A DNA stretch of 64,000 nucleotides from Longitalea arenae (GTDB lineage: Bacteria > Bacteroidota > Bacteroidia > Chitinophagales > Chitinophagaceae). Position 1 is the first letter of the stretch; every line of letters begins with the position of its first letter. The position numbers and the translations under genes were made by a program. The stretch lies in the NCBI RefSeq assembly GCF_016924755.1, contig NZ_JAFFJX010000001.1:372001-436000 (forward strand), in the 5' to 3' direction. Shown here in pieces: positions 1 through 9,672 of the stretch. Below the pieces are notes generated by a model, which saw only the letters and a program-made list of their open reading frames with translations, did no database searches and had not been told where the DNA came from.

Positions 1-245
1 GGTACCTGGTGGATGGTTATAACCGCAGCCTGCGCGAAGCCCGGCTCGAAGAGAAAGATTCCTTCAATGAGTTTCATATGGCATTCGCTGAAATAGAAAC
101 GGTTTTCCTGCAAAGCAAAAAGACCGGCCGCTGGTGGATGCAGTTACCCGATAAAAAATACATTGCCTGTTCGTATAAGGATTACCTGGTGGCCAGCAGC
201 AATGAGATCCCTGAACGGTGGATGAGGGCGCAGGAAAGGCAATGA
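1..245 (+). CDS. C-terminal end of an unrecognised protein (5' truncated by window edge)
   Basis: The reading frame is open from base 3 to a TGA at 243-245 and has no convincing start, so this is the last ~80 residues of a longer gene. The visible part is rich in charged and aromatic residues (GRWWMQLPDKKY, ERWMRAQERQ) with no signal peptide, membrane segment or motif that I recognise. A short GCTAATTGGCTGATGTGCC stretch of the gene-end repeat type follows the stop. No function is proposed. Confidence 0.5.
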   Translation, partial: YLVDGYNRSLREARLEEKDSFNEFHMAFAEIETVFLQSKKTGRWWMQLPDKKYIACSYKDYLVASSNEIPERWMRAQERQ

Positions 246-415
246 ATGCACATATGCTAATTGGCTGATGTGCCAATACGATAATGCCCGCTAATGCCGG
301 AACGAGTAGTGATAAGATTTGATTATCGAATACAATTCCGGAAAATTTCACATTAAAAGGTATTAATACTAACCATTAACGCTACTGCTTGTCAAAATAA
401 TCTTTAAATTTCAGC

Positions 416-1819
416 ATGAGCAAGAGCAGCAGATTCCCTTTTCACTTCAGTTCCATTTTACCTTCTATTCCTGTAAAGGGCTTTCGGCTGGTTGCTTACA
501 GCCTCATGCTGTTACTGGCTTCCTGTTCAACCCAGCGCCAGATCGGCAAAGCCGCCAATACAGATCTGTTCCTTGATTCCAGTGTGCAACATGCACATGT
601 AGGCATCAGCCTCTTCGATCCTTCCACTAAAAAATACCTGTATACCCATAACGCAAAAAAGTATTTTGTGCCCGCGTCTAATACCAAGCTCTTCAGCTGT
701 TACGCTGCCCTGAAATACCTGGGCGACAGTTTGCCGGGCATTCAGTACTGGGAAAATGATACGGCGCTATATCTGGTGGGAACCGGCGATCCCAGCCTGC
801 TGCATCCGGATTTTAAAAGGAATGCGGTCATCGATTTTCTGCAAAAGACAAATAAATCGATATATATAACAGACGTTAACTGGAAAGAGCATGCCCTGGG
901 TGCGGGTTGGTCATGGAACGACTACAATGATAACTACATGGTTGAGCGCAGCGCTTTACCTGTGTATGGTAATATCATTCACTGGGTGCAGGAAATGAGC
1001 GATAATGGCGGCAGTGCCGCTTTGCCTGATCAGCCGGCAACGCCGTTTATTTATTCCCTGCCTGAAATTAACTGGAAAGTGCGCTTTAATGCGGGCGTTA
1101 CCCGTAAGGCTTTTTTTGTACAGCGTAACCGCAATGAGAATGTGTTTGTGATCACTGAGGGAACCGAAAAAAAGAAAGAACAGGATGTGCCGTTCGTTAC
1201 TCATGGCATTCAATCGGCCATTGAATTGCTGCCGGATACGGTTGGAAAACAGATCACATATTTGCCGGAGTTAAAACAACTGCCTGCCCGGCTGAACACG
1301 ATCTTTTCACAGCCCACCGATTCGGTATTACAACCCATGATGTACCGCAGCGATAATTTTTTTGCTGAACAGGCGCTGTTAATGGTGAGCCAGATAAAAT
1401 TGGGCGAAATGAACAACCGCAGGATAATAGATACCCTGCTTAAAACCGATCTCCGCGATCTGCCGCAATTGCCCCGTTGGGCCGATGGGAGTGGCTTGAG
1501 CCGGTATAACCTGTTTACACCCAACGACTTTGTGGTGCTTTTGCAGAAAATGGAGCAAGAGTTTGGCATGAAAAGGCTACAGGTGATACTACCTACCGGT
1601 GGTAAGGGTACTTTAGGTAATTTGTACAAACAAGATAGTAATTATATATTTGCCAAGACCGGTACCTTGTCGGGCGTTGTTGCATTGAGCGGATATATTT
1701 ATACGAAGAAGAACAAGCTGCTGATTTTCTCGGTCCTTATCAATAATCACACAGGCAGCGCAGGAACCATCCGTAAAAGAGTTGAAGCATTCCTGAACGG
1801 CATCCGGAACCGGTATTAA
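416..1819 (+). CDS. dacB: D-alanyl-D-alanine carboxypeptidase/endopeptidase (PBP4, peptidase S13 family)
   Basis: 467 aa. The three penicillin-binding active-site motifs are present in order: SNTK (88-91, SxxK with the nucleophile Ser88), SDN (312-314, SxN) and KTG (414-416). The long spacing between SxxK and SxN is typical of the S13/PBP4 class, which cleaves the terminal D-Ala or the D-Ala-meso-DAP cross-link of peptidoglycan. The N-terminus has a hydrophobic stretch (23-36) ending LLLASC, a lipobox with Cys37, so it is probably a periplasm-facing lipoprotein. It is monocistronic: a sigma-factor gene on the same strand starts 167 bp downstream. Confidence 0.9.
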   Translation: MSKSSRFPFHFSSILPSIPVKGFRLVAYSLMLLLASCSTQRQIGKAANTDLFLDSSVQHAHVGISLFDPSTKKYLYTHNAKKYFVPASNTKLFSCYAALKYLGDSLPGIQYWENDTALYLVGTGDPSLLHPDFKRNAVIDFLQKTNKSIYITDVNWKEHALGAGWSWNDYNDNYMVERSALPVYGNIIHWVQEMSDNGGSAALPDQPATPFIYSLPEINWKVRFNAGVTRKAFFVQRNRNENVFVITEGTEKKKEQDVPFVTHGIQSAIELLPDTVGKQITYLPELKQLPARLNTIFSQPTDSVLQPMMYRSDNFFAEQALLMVSQIKLGEMNNRRIIDTLLKTDLRDLPQLPRWADGSGLSRYNLFTPNDFVVLLQKMEQEFGMKRLQVILPTGGKGTLGNLYKQDSNYIFAKTGTLSGVVALSGYIYTKKNKLLIFSVLINNHTGSAGTIRKRVEAFLNGIRNRY

Positions 1820-1986
1820 CAAAGTTTTTAAATTTTCTCTTTCACGCCCCAACCGTAGCGCTACCATACCCCGTATTATTACTAGCAACTGGCAATTGGC
1901 CATTAAACAAAGAGAAAATAAGCATTCAAAAGAAACAAGTCAGTTTATCAAGTTCGGCTACAGAATACCAAATAACATCGGCTTGA

Positions 1987-2529
1987 TTGTCCACCAATGC
2001 TACTGATATAGAACTCATAAACGGTTGTATAAATAACAGCCGCAAGGCCCAGGAACGCTTGTATAAGAAGTTTTATGGACCGATGGCATCTATTTGCCTG
2101 CGATACACCCGGAACCAGGAAGATGCAATAGAAGTATTGCATAATGGCTTTTTGAAGGTCTTCAAAAACATCCATACTTATGATATGGGCAAGGCATCCT
2201 TGTATACCTGGGTGAGAACCATCATCATCAATTCAGCCATAGATTTTATCAGACAGCGCAGCAAATTCCATACGCACATTGAACTGGAAAAAGTAGACGA
2301 ACCAGCCATTGATGCAGATGCGATACAACGAATGTCTTCCCATGAAGTTTTATTACTTGTACAGAAATTATCACCGGCTACCCAAACGGTGTTTAATCTG
2401 TATGTAGTTGAAGGATACAATCACCGGGAAATAGCTAACCTATTGGGAATTAGTGAGGGTACCAGCAAATGGCACCTGAGCGAAGCCCGTAAACAATTGC
2501 AAAAACTATTACAAACGTTGCAAGTGTAA
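1987..2529 (+). CDS. ECF RNA polymerase sigma factor
   Basis: 180 aa sigma-70 family protein of the extracytoplasmic-function type. Region 2 is seen at ~20-95 (LYKKFYGPMASICLRYTRNQEDA, then YTWVRTIIINSAIDFIR) and region 4 at ~115-175 (LSPATQTVFNLYVVEGYNHREIANLLG, then a second helix with EGTSKWHLSEARKQL). The start is a TTG at 1987; the preceding in-frame codon is a stop and no in-frame ATG lies near, so this start is well constrained. The next gene begins 5 bp after the stop, so the two are surely co-transcribed and the partner is likely its regulator. Confidence 0.9.
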   Translation: MSTNATDIELINGCINNSRKAQERLYKKFYGPMASICLRYTRNQEDAIEVLHNGFLKVFKNIHTYDMGKASLYTWVRTIIINSAIDFIRQRSKFHTHIELEKVDEPAIDADAIQRMSSHEVLLLVQKLSPATQTVFNLYVVEGYNHREIANLLGISEGTSKWHLSEARKQLQKLLQTLQV

Positions 2530-2534
2530 ATGAG

Positions 2535-4394
2535 ATGAATTTTAAACATCCATACGAAAAACACTTAGCGGAAAAACTGGTGCAGCTTCCGCCACCTGAC
2601 GACCCTGACCAAAACTGGCAGCATATGAAGGCGCTGCTCGACAAAAATATGCCCCGGGGTGGAGGCGGACCTGGCGGGCCATACCGCTGGTGGATCACGG
2701 GCACTGTATTGGTGGCCGTGGTAGTGGGAACATTTTTTGGCGGCAGACATCTGCTTACAAAGGAACAACCCAGCGATGCTGTTGCCGGTACTATAAAAAC
2801 CGTTAACAATAAAAAAGCACCTTCCGTTGCGTTAACCGAAAAAAATAATGGCCGGCCAAACGGTTCACCTGCGGCTGACAATCCTGCTGGTTCAACCACC
2901 GGATCAAAGAAAAAATGGCCTGGAGCCGAATATGCATCCAGCTCCAGCAAGCCGGCCAATAACAGAGCCGCTGCTGACAACGGACAACAGGGCGCCGGCA
3001 ACAATTCCGCTAAACAGCCAGCCAACCAGGCGCGGCACGATGTAGCCGTTACCAATAACACCGGTAAAAATGTAACTGTAGCTGAAAAGGCACGCGGCAG
3101 CGGAACTAATGAAACTGACAAGCGCTTGTTGCCAGGCAATAACAACAGCGCTGACCTCACAAAAAATTCACCCAACAATAATAACAAAACTTACCCCGAT
3201 CGAAGAAATATCTACACTCCTGAAACGAATAGAAACGGTAGAAGAACTGGTAATGATGGTGTCAACAGAGATCGCCATGTAGCAAATGATAAAAGGGCCA
3301 GCCATCAGCGGGAATCATTGGAAAATAATGCGGTTGTATCAAATGCCAGTAATGAGGCTAAAAATAGAAAAGGGAAAACGCCGGTAAATAAACAAACGGC
3401 CGATCCAAGCTCCTTAAACACGCGTGCAAAAGCAGCAGCGAACCGGCAGGGGTATACGCCGCAGCTCACTTTACCTTCCCAGCCGGCCAGAGGTTTCGAA
3501 TTAAAAGAGTCACCGGTTACTTATGACATTAATTATGCAGGTACCATAGTATCTCCTTCAGGTGTAGTGACCAGGGAATTTACATATTACACGCAGGCCG
3601 ATCTCTTCCCCGAAACAGCGGCTAAAAAGAAATCCAACAACCGCAAATCGAGCCGGTCGCCGTATGCTCAAGAGGACAAAACATTTGCTGTTGGCTTATC
3701 ATTGCCGCTGGGCTTTCCGGTTGGTGATCAGCAGGCCCTCGCTTACAACAGGAATGCCGGTGTAAATACCATCTCTGATTATATTCCGTCACCGCATTTT
3801 CAATATCATTTTAATAAAAAGACCTATGTGCAGGCCGGCTTTCAGTTTTCGGCCCCGCAGTTCATAAGGCCTGTATTATTATACCAGGACCGCAAACCTT
3901 ACCAGATAGGGCCCAATATGGCGGAACAGATCACCTCCATCCATGCCCGTAAATTATATTATTTTAATCTGCCGATTACTGTATACCATAGCCCGCTCAG
4001 GAACTTCTATATGGGAACGGGATTACAATACTCATCCCTCTTAAGCGGGGTGGCGCATTACGAGAAAATATTGAGGCGTCCCAACCCCGTGGGACCAGCA
4101 CAGCAGGAGATGATGAGCAACTATTTTACCCGGTTTAAGAATGATTCACTATCGAACCGGTTAAATGGCAATGAAGTGCGCCTGCTGCTCGATATGAGCT
4201 ATTACTGGAGCCGGTTTACCGTAGGTTTACAGTACAGCCAGGCCTTCAATAATTATGTAAGCTTTCAGGTAACGCCTTCTTCCCCTTATACCTTTGATAA
4301 AAACAAAAGCCTCCAGTTCTACCTGCGGTACAATATCTGGGAAGACAAAAAAAGGAAGCTGTCAAAAACACAATCAGTATTATCGCTTAAATAA
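2535..4394 (+). CDS. Sigma-factor-linked envelope protein: cytoplasmic segment, one TM helix, long linker, C-terminal beta-barrel-like domain
   Basis: 619 aa. Residues 1-50 are polar (anti-sigma-like position), 52-70 form a single hydrophobic helix, ~75-380 is a low-complexity Asn/Lys/Ala/Gly/Pro/Ser-rich linker, and ~383-619 has alternating aromatic/polar strands resembling the PorT-like outer-membrane barrel family (FAVGLSLPLGFPVG, FQYHFNKKTYVQAGFQF, FYMGTGLQYSSLLSG). It immediately follows an ECF sigma gene. By position it should be the sigma regulator. The combination of an inner-membrane helix and an outer-membrane-type barrel in one chain is odd; alternatively the C-terminus is a soluble periplasmic beta domain. 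Its end overlaps the convergent mutL end by 15 bp. Confidence 0.7.
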   Translation: MNFKHPYEKHLAEKLVQLPPPDDPDQNWQHMKALLDKNMPRGGGGPGGPYRWWITGTVLVAVVVGTFFGGRHLLTKEQPSDAVAGTIKTVNNKKAPSVALTEKNNGRPNGSPAADNPAGSTTGSKKKWPGAEYASSSSKPANNRAAADNGQQGAGNNSAKQPANQARHDVAVTNNTGKNVTVAEKARGSGTNETDKRLLPGNNNSADLTKNSPNNNNKTYPDRRNIYTPETNRNGRRTGNDGVNRDRHVANDKRASHQRESLENNAVVSNASNEAKNRKGKTPVNKQTADPSSLNTRAKAAANRQGYTPQLTLPSQPARGFELKESPVTYDINYAGTIVSPSGVVTREFTYYTQADLFPETAAKKKSNNRKSSRSPYAQEDKTFAVGLSLPLGFPVGDQQALAYNRNAGVNTISDYIPSPHFQYHFNKKTYVQAGFQFSAPQFIRPVLLYQDRKPYQIGPNMAEQITSIHARKLYYFNLPITVYHSPLRNFYMGTGLQYSSLLSGVAHYEKILRRPNPVGPAQQEMMSNYFTRFKNDSLSNRLNGNEVRLLLDMSYYWSRFTVGLQYSQAFNNYVSFQVTPSSPYTFDKNKSLQFYLRYNIWEDKKRKLSKTQSVLSLK

Positions 4395-6320
4395 TTGCTC
4401 GAGGTAATCTTTTTTGAATTCGATATATGTTGGATTGCCACCGGCTGTAACATTGGGCTGTGCGCATTTGAACAGGTCGGTGGTAAGGCCGCGCATTTCA
4501 TCGAGGCTCAGGAGGGTATTCGGCTTGATAGCCTGTTGCCAGGCCAGTGAGCGGATGAGCTTCTCCCGGCGGGAGAATTTAAGGTCGCTGCTGAAATGTT
4601 TGAACTGTTCCAGTAAACTTTCTATGGCCAGTTTTTCGTTGCCTGCAGAAACATCGGCGGGTGTGCCCTGTATTACGAAAGCATTGGCGCCAAAAGGTTC
4701 AATAAGGTAACCCAACTGGTTCAGGTCGGCTGTTAATTCCTGCAGCAATACGGCATCTGAAGCGGATAATTGCAGGGTGACCGGGAATAAACTGCGTTGG
4801 GCAGCAATGCTTTTACCGCCGGCTGCTGCCGCAAAACGTTCGTACAGGATACGCTCATGCGCCAGTTGCTGATGAATGAGCATAAAACCCCTCGATGTAG
4901 GCGCTACTATCCAGGTTCCATGCAACTGGAACAGCAGGGCATTATCATCTATAGAGAGAGGTAAATGGCGGGCGGCGGGTGGGGAAAAGCCCTCAGCCAT
5001 ATCACCTTTCTTTTTTAATTGGTCGATCAAAGACTCGAACTTCTCTTCTCTTTGGCCAATGTTACCGGCTGAGTGCTGCGACGAGCTTCCCATTGCCGGT
5101 TGCCCATTGCCCATTGCCGATTGATCATTGCCTGGTTCAAAAAAATCTTTCCAGTGCCTGAGTTCCGATTTATCGGTGGGCTGAATAAAATGGGCCTGTC
5201 CTTTTTGCGTAAAATTTTTATAGAGATCAGAAGAGCGGGCGGCTTCCTGTTTGTCTTCCGTAAAGGGTTTATTTACGGCATCCAGTTGCTGAATGGTGGG
5301 ATCAAGGTCAAACTCAAGTGTAGGCGTGATGCTGAACTGCGCCAGGGCATGTTTTACGGCAGCCTGCACAAAGGCATACACGATCTTTTCATCTTCGAAC
5401 TTGATCTCCTGTTTGGTAGGATGCACATTGATATCAACCTGGGTGGGGTCAAGGTCAATGAACAGGGCATATAATGGAAAGCTATCCGCCGGGATCATTT
5501 CCCTGAAGGCGCTCATTACTGCATGGTTTAAATAAGCGCTGCGGATGAACCGGTTGTTTACAAAGAAATACTGGTCACCCCTGGTTTTTTTAGCGGTATC
5601 AGGTTTGCCCACAAACCCGTAAATGTTCAGGTAGTCGGTCTTTTCCTGTACGGTAACCAGCCGGGCATTGTAATGCTGGCCCAGCACCTGTACAATACGT
5701 TGTTTAAGGCTCCCTTTTTCGAGGTGGAATATTTGTTGTCCGCCACTGGTAAGCGAGAAAAAGATACCGGGAAAGGAGAGGGCCACACGCATGAACTCAT
5801 CTACAATATGCCGCATTTCGGCGGCATTGCTTTTTAAAAAGTTGCGGCGGGCAGGCACATTGAAGAACAGGTTCTTCATGGCGATGCTGGTGCCATTGGC
5901 GGCGGCCACGGGCTCCTGTTTTTTCACCATACTGTTCTCTATTTCAATGCAGGTGCCTGTTTCGTCTTCGGCGCGTTTGGTTTTCAGCTCAACCTGGGCA
6001 ACAGCGGCAATGGAAGCCAGGGCTTCGCCCCGGAAACCCATGGTGCGAATATGGAACAGATCGTCGATATTCCGGATCTTGGAGGTAGCATGGCGTTCGA
6101 AACACATGCGGGCATCGGTTTCGCTCATGCCTTTGCCGTTATCAATTACCTGAACCAGCGATTTACCGGCATCCTGGATAATTAATTTTATTTCAGTGGC
6201 GCCGGCATCAACAGCATTTTCCAGCAGCTCCTTTACGGCGCTGGCTGGCCGCTGGATCACTTCACCGGCCGCTATCTGATTGGCAATGTTATCTGGTAAT
6301 AATTGAATGATATCCGCCAA
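4380..6320 (-). CDS. mutL: DNA mismatch repair protein MutL
   Basis: 646 aa. N-terminal GHKL ATPase domain with the MutL signatures IAAGEVIQRPASAVKELLEN (16-35, catalytic Glu and Mg-binding Asn), DNGKGM (60-65) and GFRGEALASI. The S5-like transducer domain follows, with the conserved FVNNRFIRS. The C-terminal dimerisation domain (~450-646) contains a QLAHERILYERF stretch. MutL couples MutS mismatch recognition to strand removal. The linker (~400-430) carries an unusual AMGNGQ/AMGNDQ-like repetitive stretch encoded by a short DNA repeat. Start ATG at 6320; a divergent 263-bp gap separates it from the GH3 gene. Confidence 0.97.
   Translation of the reverse strand: MADIIQLLPDNIANQIAAGEVIQRPASAVKELLENAVDAGATEIKLIIQDAGKSLVQVIDNGKGMSETDARMCFERHATSKIRNIDDLFHIRTMGFRGEALASIAAVAQVELKTKRAEDETGTCIEIENSMVKKQEPVAAANGTSIAMKNLFFNVPARRNFLKSNAAEMRHIVDEFMRVALSFPGIFFSLTSGGQQIFHLEKGSLKQRIVQVLGQHYNARLVTVQEKTDYLNIYGFVGKPDTAKKTRGDQYFFVNNRFIRSAYLNHAVMSAFREMIPADSFPLYALFIDLDPTQVDINVHPTKQEIKFEDEKIVYAFVQAAVKHALAQFSITPTLEFDLDPTIQQLDAVNKPFTEDKQEAARSSDLYKNFTQKGQAHFIQPTDKSELRHWKDFFEPGNDQSAMGNGQPAMGSSSQHSAGNIGQREEKFESLIDQLKKKGDMAEGFSPPAARHLPLSIDDNALLFQLHGTWIVAPTSRGFMLIHQQLAHERILYERFAAAAGGKSIAAQRSLFPVTLQLSASDAVLLQELTADLNQLGYLIEPFGANAFVIQGTPADVSAGNEKLAIESLLEQFKHFSSDLKFSRREKLIRSLAWQQAIKPNTLLSLDEMRGLTTDLFKCAQPNVTAGGNPTYIEFKKDYLEQLFKR
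5087..5133. repeat. CCCATTGCC-type short repeat inside the mutL linker
   Basis: The + strand reads several near-copies of CCCATTGCC / CCGATTGATCATTGCC in ~47 bp. On the coding strand it is read as a NDQSAMGNGQPAMG-like linker. The same word recurs in non-coding spacers at 45790-46049 and 46828-46868, so an intergenic repeat family appears to occupy a tolerant interdomain linker in frame. Confidence 0.7.
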
Positions 6321-6545
6321 AAGCTACTCCTGATTTTGAGTTGGCAAATGTAAGACTATTTGATTGCATATACCAGCACTCAAAAGCGTGCAAGAAAAGA
6401 AGGCGGGCGGGATAAAATGTTGCCGGCAAATTGAATGAAAATATATTCTAACGTGCAGTAAATACGAGGGTTACCGGGCTTTCACCAGCACAAAAACGCA
6501 TGCAATATTAGAAGATTTTTAATGCTTCAAACCCCTTATTAACAG

Positions 6546-6553
6546 TAAATTTG
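6546..6553 (+). promoter_or_regulatory. Candidate -7 element (TAnnTTTG) for the GH3 gene
   Basis: TAAATTTG lies 30 bp upstream of the start codon and matches the Bacteroidota -7 consensus TAnnTTTG. No clean TTG/TTTG -33 partner is present at 19-21 bp; a T-run lies at 6516-6520. Confidence 0.45.
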
Positions 6554-6583
6554 ATGTTCATTCTGCCTTATTAAAATCACTTC

Positions 6584-9526
6584 ATGTACATGAGGAATAT
6601 GTTAAAGACCTTCGGTTTTATTTTATTGGTTATTGTGGTTAACAGCCAGGTTCTAGCACAGCTATCATCCGGTAACCCAGCTGCCGATCATTGGGTCGAC
6701 AGTGTTTTCAGATCCTTATCAAAATCACAAAAAATAGCCCAGTTGATGGTGGTGCGGGTATCATCTATCGAAGCTGGTGGCAAGATCAGATTTTATGATA
6801 AAGAAGTTGCCGAAGCTATTCAAAAATACAATATTGGCGGACTTTGTCTTTTTCAGGGTGGTCCCGTGAAGCAGGCCACGATTCTCAACTATCTGCAGGC
6901 GATTGCCAAAACGCCCTTACTGGTGACCATCGATGCAGAAAATGGTGTTGGTATGCGCATGGACAGTGTGCTGGGCCTTCCCCGCCAAATGATGATGGGC
7001 GCCGTGCAGGACCAGTCATTGATCTACGAATATGGCCGGGTGGTAGGCGAACAATGTAAACGTATAGGCATCCAGGTAAACTATGCACCCGTAGTAGATG
7101 TAAATAATAACCCCAATAACCCGGTGATCAACGACCGGTCTTTCGGAGAAGATAAATACAAGGTCGCTGAATATGGTATTGCATACATGAAGGGTATGCA
7201 GGATGTAGGGGTAATGGCTTGTGCAAAACATTTTCCAGGCCATGGCGATGTAGATGTTGACTCGCATCTTGATCTGCCTGTTATCAATAAATCAAGGAAC
7301 CAGCTCGATTCACTCGAACTCTATCCTTTTAATCAAATTTTCAGGGCCGGTGTGGGCAGTGTAATGGTAGCGCATTTATCGGTGCCTGTAATTGACAATA
7401 CGGAACACAGGCCTACTTCCATCTCATATAACAACGTAACACAACTGCTGCGCAAGGAGCTTAATTATAACGGCCTCACTTTTACCGATGCATTGGAAAT
7501 GAAAGGCGTGGCTAAATACTTTCCCGATGGAGAGGCTTCGCGGGAAGCGTTGATCGCAGGTAACGATATGTTGTGTTTACCCGGCGATATTCCGGGAAGT
7601 ATTAAGAAAATAAGAAAGGCCATCAGAAAAGGTAAGCTTAGCTGGCGCGATATCAATGACCGGGTAAGAAAAGTTCTATACGCTAAGTATCAGTATGGCC
7701 TGGCCGACTGGAAACCGGTTGATACAACGAACATCGTGGCTGACCTCAACAGCAAAGTAGCTACCATGCGCCGTTCAATTGCCAAAAATGCGCTGACCCT
7801 GTTGCGCAATGAGGAGCCTGCTATTTTCCCCCTGTTCAAAGGACGGAGCGTTGCTTATGTGGGTGTGGGCTTATCACAAGACAATGTTTTTGCTGAACAT
7901 ATGCGCAGGGATTACAATGCAGGTGTGTTTTATTTCGACTATAAAAAAGACAGTAGCGAGATAGCGCCCATGCTGGAGCAGATAAAAAAGGAATATGACA
8001 TTGTGGTGATTGGTGTACACAAGATCTCGCGCTATCCGGCAAAAAATTTCGGGATCAGCAATGCGGCGATTGCATTGATAAACGGTTTACAGGCGCAGCA
8101 AAAAACGATCACTTTTGTATTTGGCAATCCTTATGCCATTAAGAACTTTTGCAGCTCACCGGTACTGGTGGCAGCTTATGATGATGACGATATTACGCAG
8201 GCTACCGCTTTCGACCTGCTGCATGGCCGTTTTCTGGCCAGCGGTAAATTGCCGGTAACGGTTTGTCCTTCTTTCAAATATGGCGATGGCGTTATAACAA
8301 GGAGATTATTACCGGCCATACCTGCCAGTCAGTTAGGTTTCAATCAGGCCAAACTGAATACTGCCATTGATTCTATCGTTAACGATGCTATTAAACAAAA
8401 AGCCATTCCGGGCGCGGTGGTACTGGTGGCTAAAGATGGAAAGATAGCTTACGAAAAAGCATTTGGCTATCTTACCTACGACAGTACAGCGCCGGTGTAT
8501 CCTGAAACGATCTACGATCTGGCTTCTGTTACGAAGATCATGGCCACCACCTTATCGGTTATGAAATTATACGATGAAGGCAAACTCGAATTGCAGAAAA
8601 CACTGGGTGATTACCTGCCTTTAGTGCGTGGCACCAATAAAGCGCCGTTGAAGTTGTGGGATATTTTATTACACCAGGCGGGACTGAAAGCCTTCATTCC
8701 TTTTTACCGCGAAACGCTGGATAATACAAACGGGAATCTGCCCCTTTCTGCCTTGTATAGAACATCGCCGGAAGAAAATTTCACGGTGCCGGTAGCTGCT
8801 AATCTATACATCCGCAACAATTGGGAAGATACCATGATGCGGCGCATACTAAAGAGTGAGCTGGGCCCGCAGGGGAAGTATATCTATAGCGACAATGATT
8901 ATATTTTTCTGGGTAAGATAGTGGAAGCTGTGACAAAGATGCCGCTCGATCAGTATGTGAAGAAAACATTTTATGATAAACTGAATCTTTCGGTTACCGG
9001 ATTTAATCCGGCATTTCGATTTCCGCTTGATTACATTGCACCTACAGAGCGGGAAAAAGAGTTCCGCAACCAATTAATTCACGGCTATGTACATGATCCC
9101 GGCGCCGCCATGTTTGGTGGTGTGGCCGGCCATGCCGGTTTGTTCAGCAATGCCTATGAAGTGGCGGTGCTGGCCCAGATGTTATTAAATGGAGGCGTAT
9201 TGAACGGACAGAACTTTTTTAGCCGTTCCACTGTCGATTACTTCAATCAATATCATAGCGCTATCAGCCGCCGGGGATTGGGTTTCGACAAACCTGAAAA
9301 GGACAATGCTACCCGTACGGAACCTTATCCCTGCGCTTCTGCCTCGCCGTTAACCTTTGGGCATACCGGTTTTACAGGTACCTGTTTCTGGGTTGATCCC
9401 AGGAATAATTTAATATTCGTGTTTCTGAGTAACCGCGTAAACAGTCCGGATGTAAATAAGTTCTTGCGCATGAGCATAAGGCCCAAAGTACATGAAGCCA
9501 TTTACCAGGCGCTGAAACCTTATTAG
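6584..9526 (+). CDS. Glycoside hydrolase family 3 (beta-N-acetylglucosaminidase type) fused to a beta-lactamase-like serine hydrolase
   Basis: 980 aa with an N-terminal signal peptide (hydrophobic 7-20, cleavage near VLAQ26). GH3 domain ~35-380: KHFPGHGDVDVDSH (215-228), the NagZ-type loop carrying the His/Asp acid-base dyad, and FTDALEMKG with likely nucleophile Asp302. A GH3 C-terminal-like segment spans ~390-575. The C-terminal beta-lactamase/class C-like domain (~585-975) has SVTK (648-651, SxxK), YSDN (768-771) and a late FGHTGFTG (KTG equivalent). Such fusions in Bacteroidota are thought to act on peptidoglycan-derived GlcNAc-MurNAc peptides in the periplasm. Single gene. Confidence 0.9.
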   Translation: MYMRNMLKTFGFILLVIVVNSQVLAQLSSGNPAADHWVDSVFRSLSKSQKIAQLMVVRVSSIEAGGKIRFYDKEVAEAIQKYNIGGLCLFQGGPVKQATILNYLQAIAKTPLLVTIDAENGVGMRMDSVLGLPRQMMMGAVQDQSLIYEYGRVVGEQCKRIGIQVNYAPVVDVNNNPNNPVINDRSFGEDKYKVAEYGIAYMKGMQDVGVMACAKHFPGHGDVDVDSHLDLPVINKSRNQLDSLELYPFNQIFRAGVGSVMVAHLSVPVIDNTEHRPTSISYNNVTQLLRKELNYNGLTFTDALEMKGVAKYFPDGEASREALIAGNDMLCLPGDIPGSIKKIRKAIRKGKLSWRDINDRVRKVLYAKYQYGLADWKPVDTTNIVADLNSKVATMRRSIAKNALTLLRNEEPAIFPLFKGRSVAYVGVGLSQDNVFAEHMRRDYNAGVFYFDYKKDSSEIAPMLEQIKKEYDIVVIGVHKISRYPAKNFGISNAAIALINGLQAQQKTITFVFGNPYAIKNFCSSPVLVAAYDDDDITQATAFDLLHGRFLASGKLPVTVCPSFKYGDGVITRRLLPAIPASQLGFNQAKLNTAIDSIVNDAIKQKAIPGAVVLVAKDGKIAYEKAFGYLTYDSTAPVYPETIYDLASVTKIMATTLSVMKLYDEGKLELQKTLGDYLPLVRGTNKAPLKLWDILLHQAGLKAFIPFYRETLDNTNGNLPLSALYRTSPEENFTVPVAANLYIRNNWEDTMMRRILKSELGPQGKYIYSDNDYIFLGKIVEAVTKMPLDQYVKKTFYDKLNLSVTGFNPAFRFPLDYIAPTEREKEFRNQLIHGYVHDPGAAMFGGVAGHAGLFSNAYEVAVLAQMLLNGGVLNGQNFFSRSTVDYFNQYHSAISRRGLGFDKPEKDNATRTEPYPCASASPLTFGHTGFTGTCFWVDPRNNLIFVFLSNRVNSPDVNKFLRMSIRPKVHEAIYQALKPY

Positions 9527-9630
9527 GTATTTCTGCGTTATATGAATATTGCCTGAATGTGTAAGGCGAAGGAAGAGGTAAGCATTTAGCGATTTAGATT
9601 TTTGGTTTGCACGGGTTCAAGCTTTGCATA

Positions 9631-9660
9631 AATCTTAAAATCTCAAAATCTCAAAATTTT
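9631..9660. repeat. AAATCTCAAAATCTC-type short repeat before the DinB-like gene
   Basis: Three tandem near-copies of AATCTCAAA lie within 15 bp of the ATG at 9673. A second occurrence of the same word is at 60754-60811, also in a spacer next to a DinB-family gene. Confidence 0.6.
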
Positions 9661-9672
9661 AAATTACAGATT

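Noticed and set aside
5073-5474. 133-codon frame antisense to mutL
   Set aside because: Shadow frame; MutL motifs lie on the other strand.
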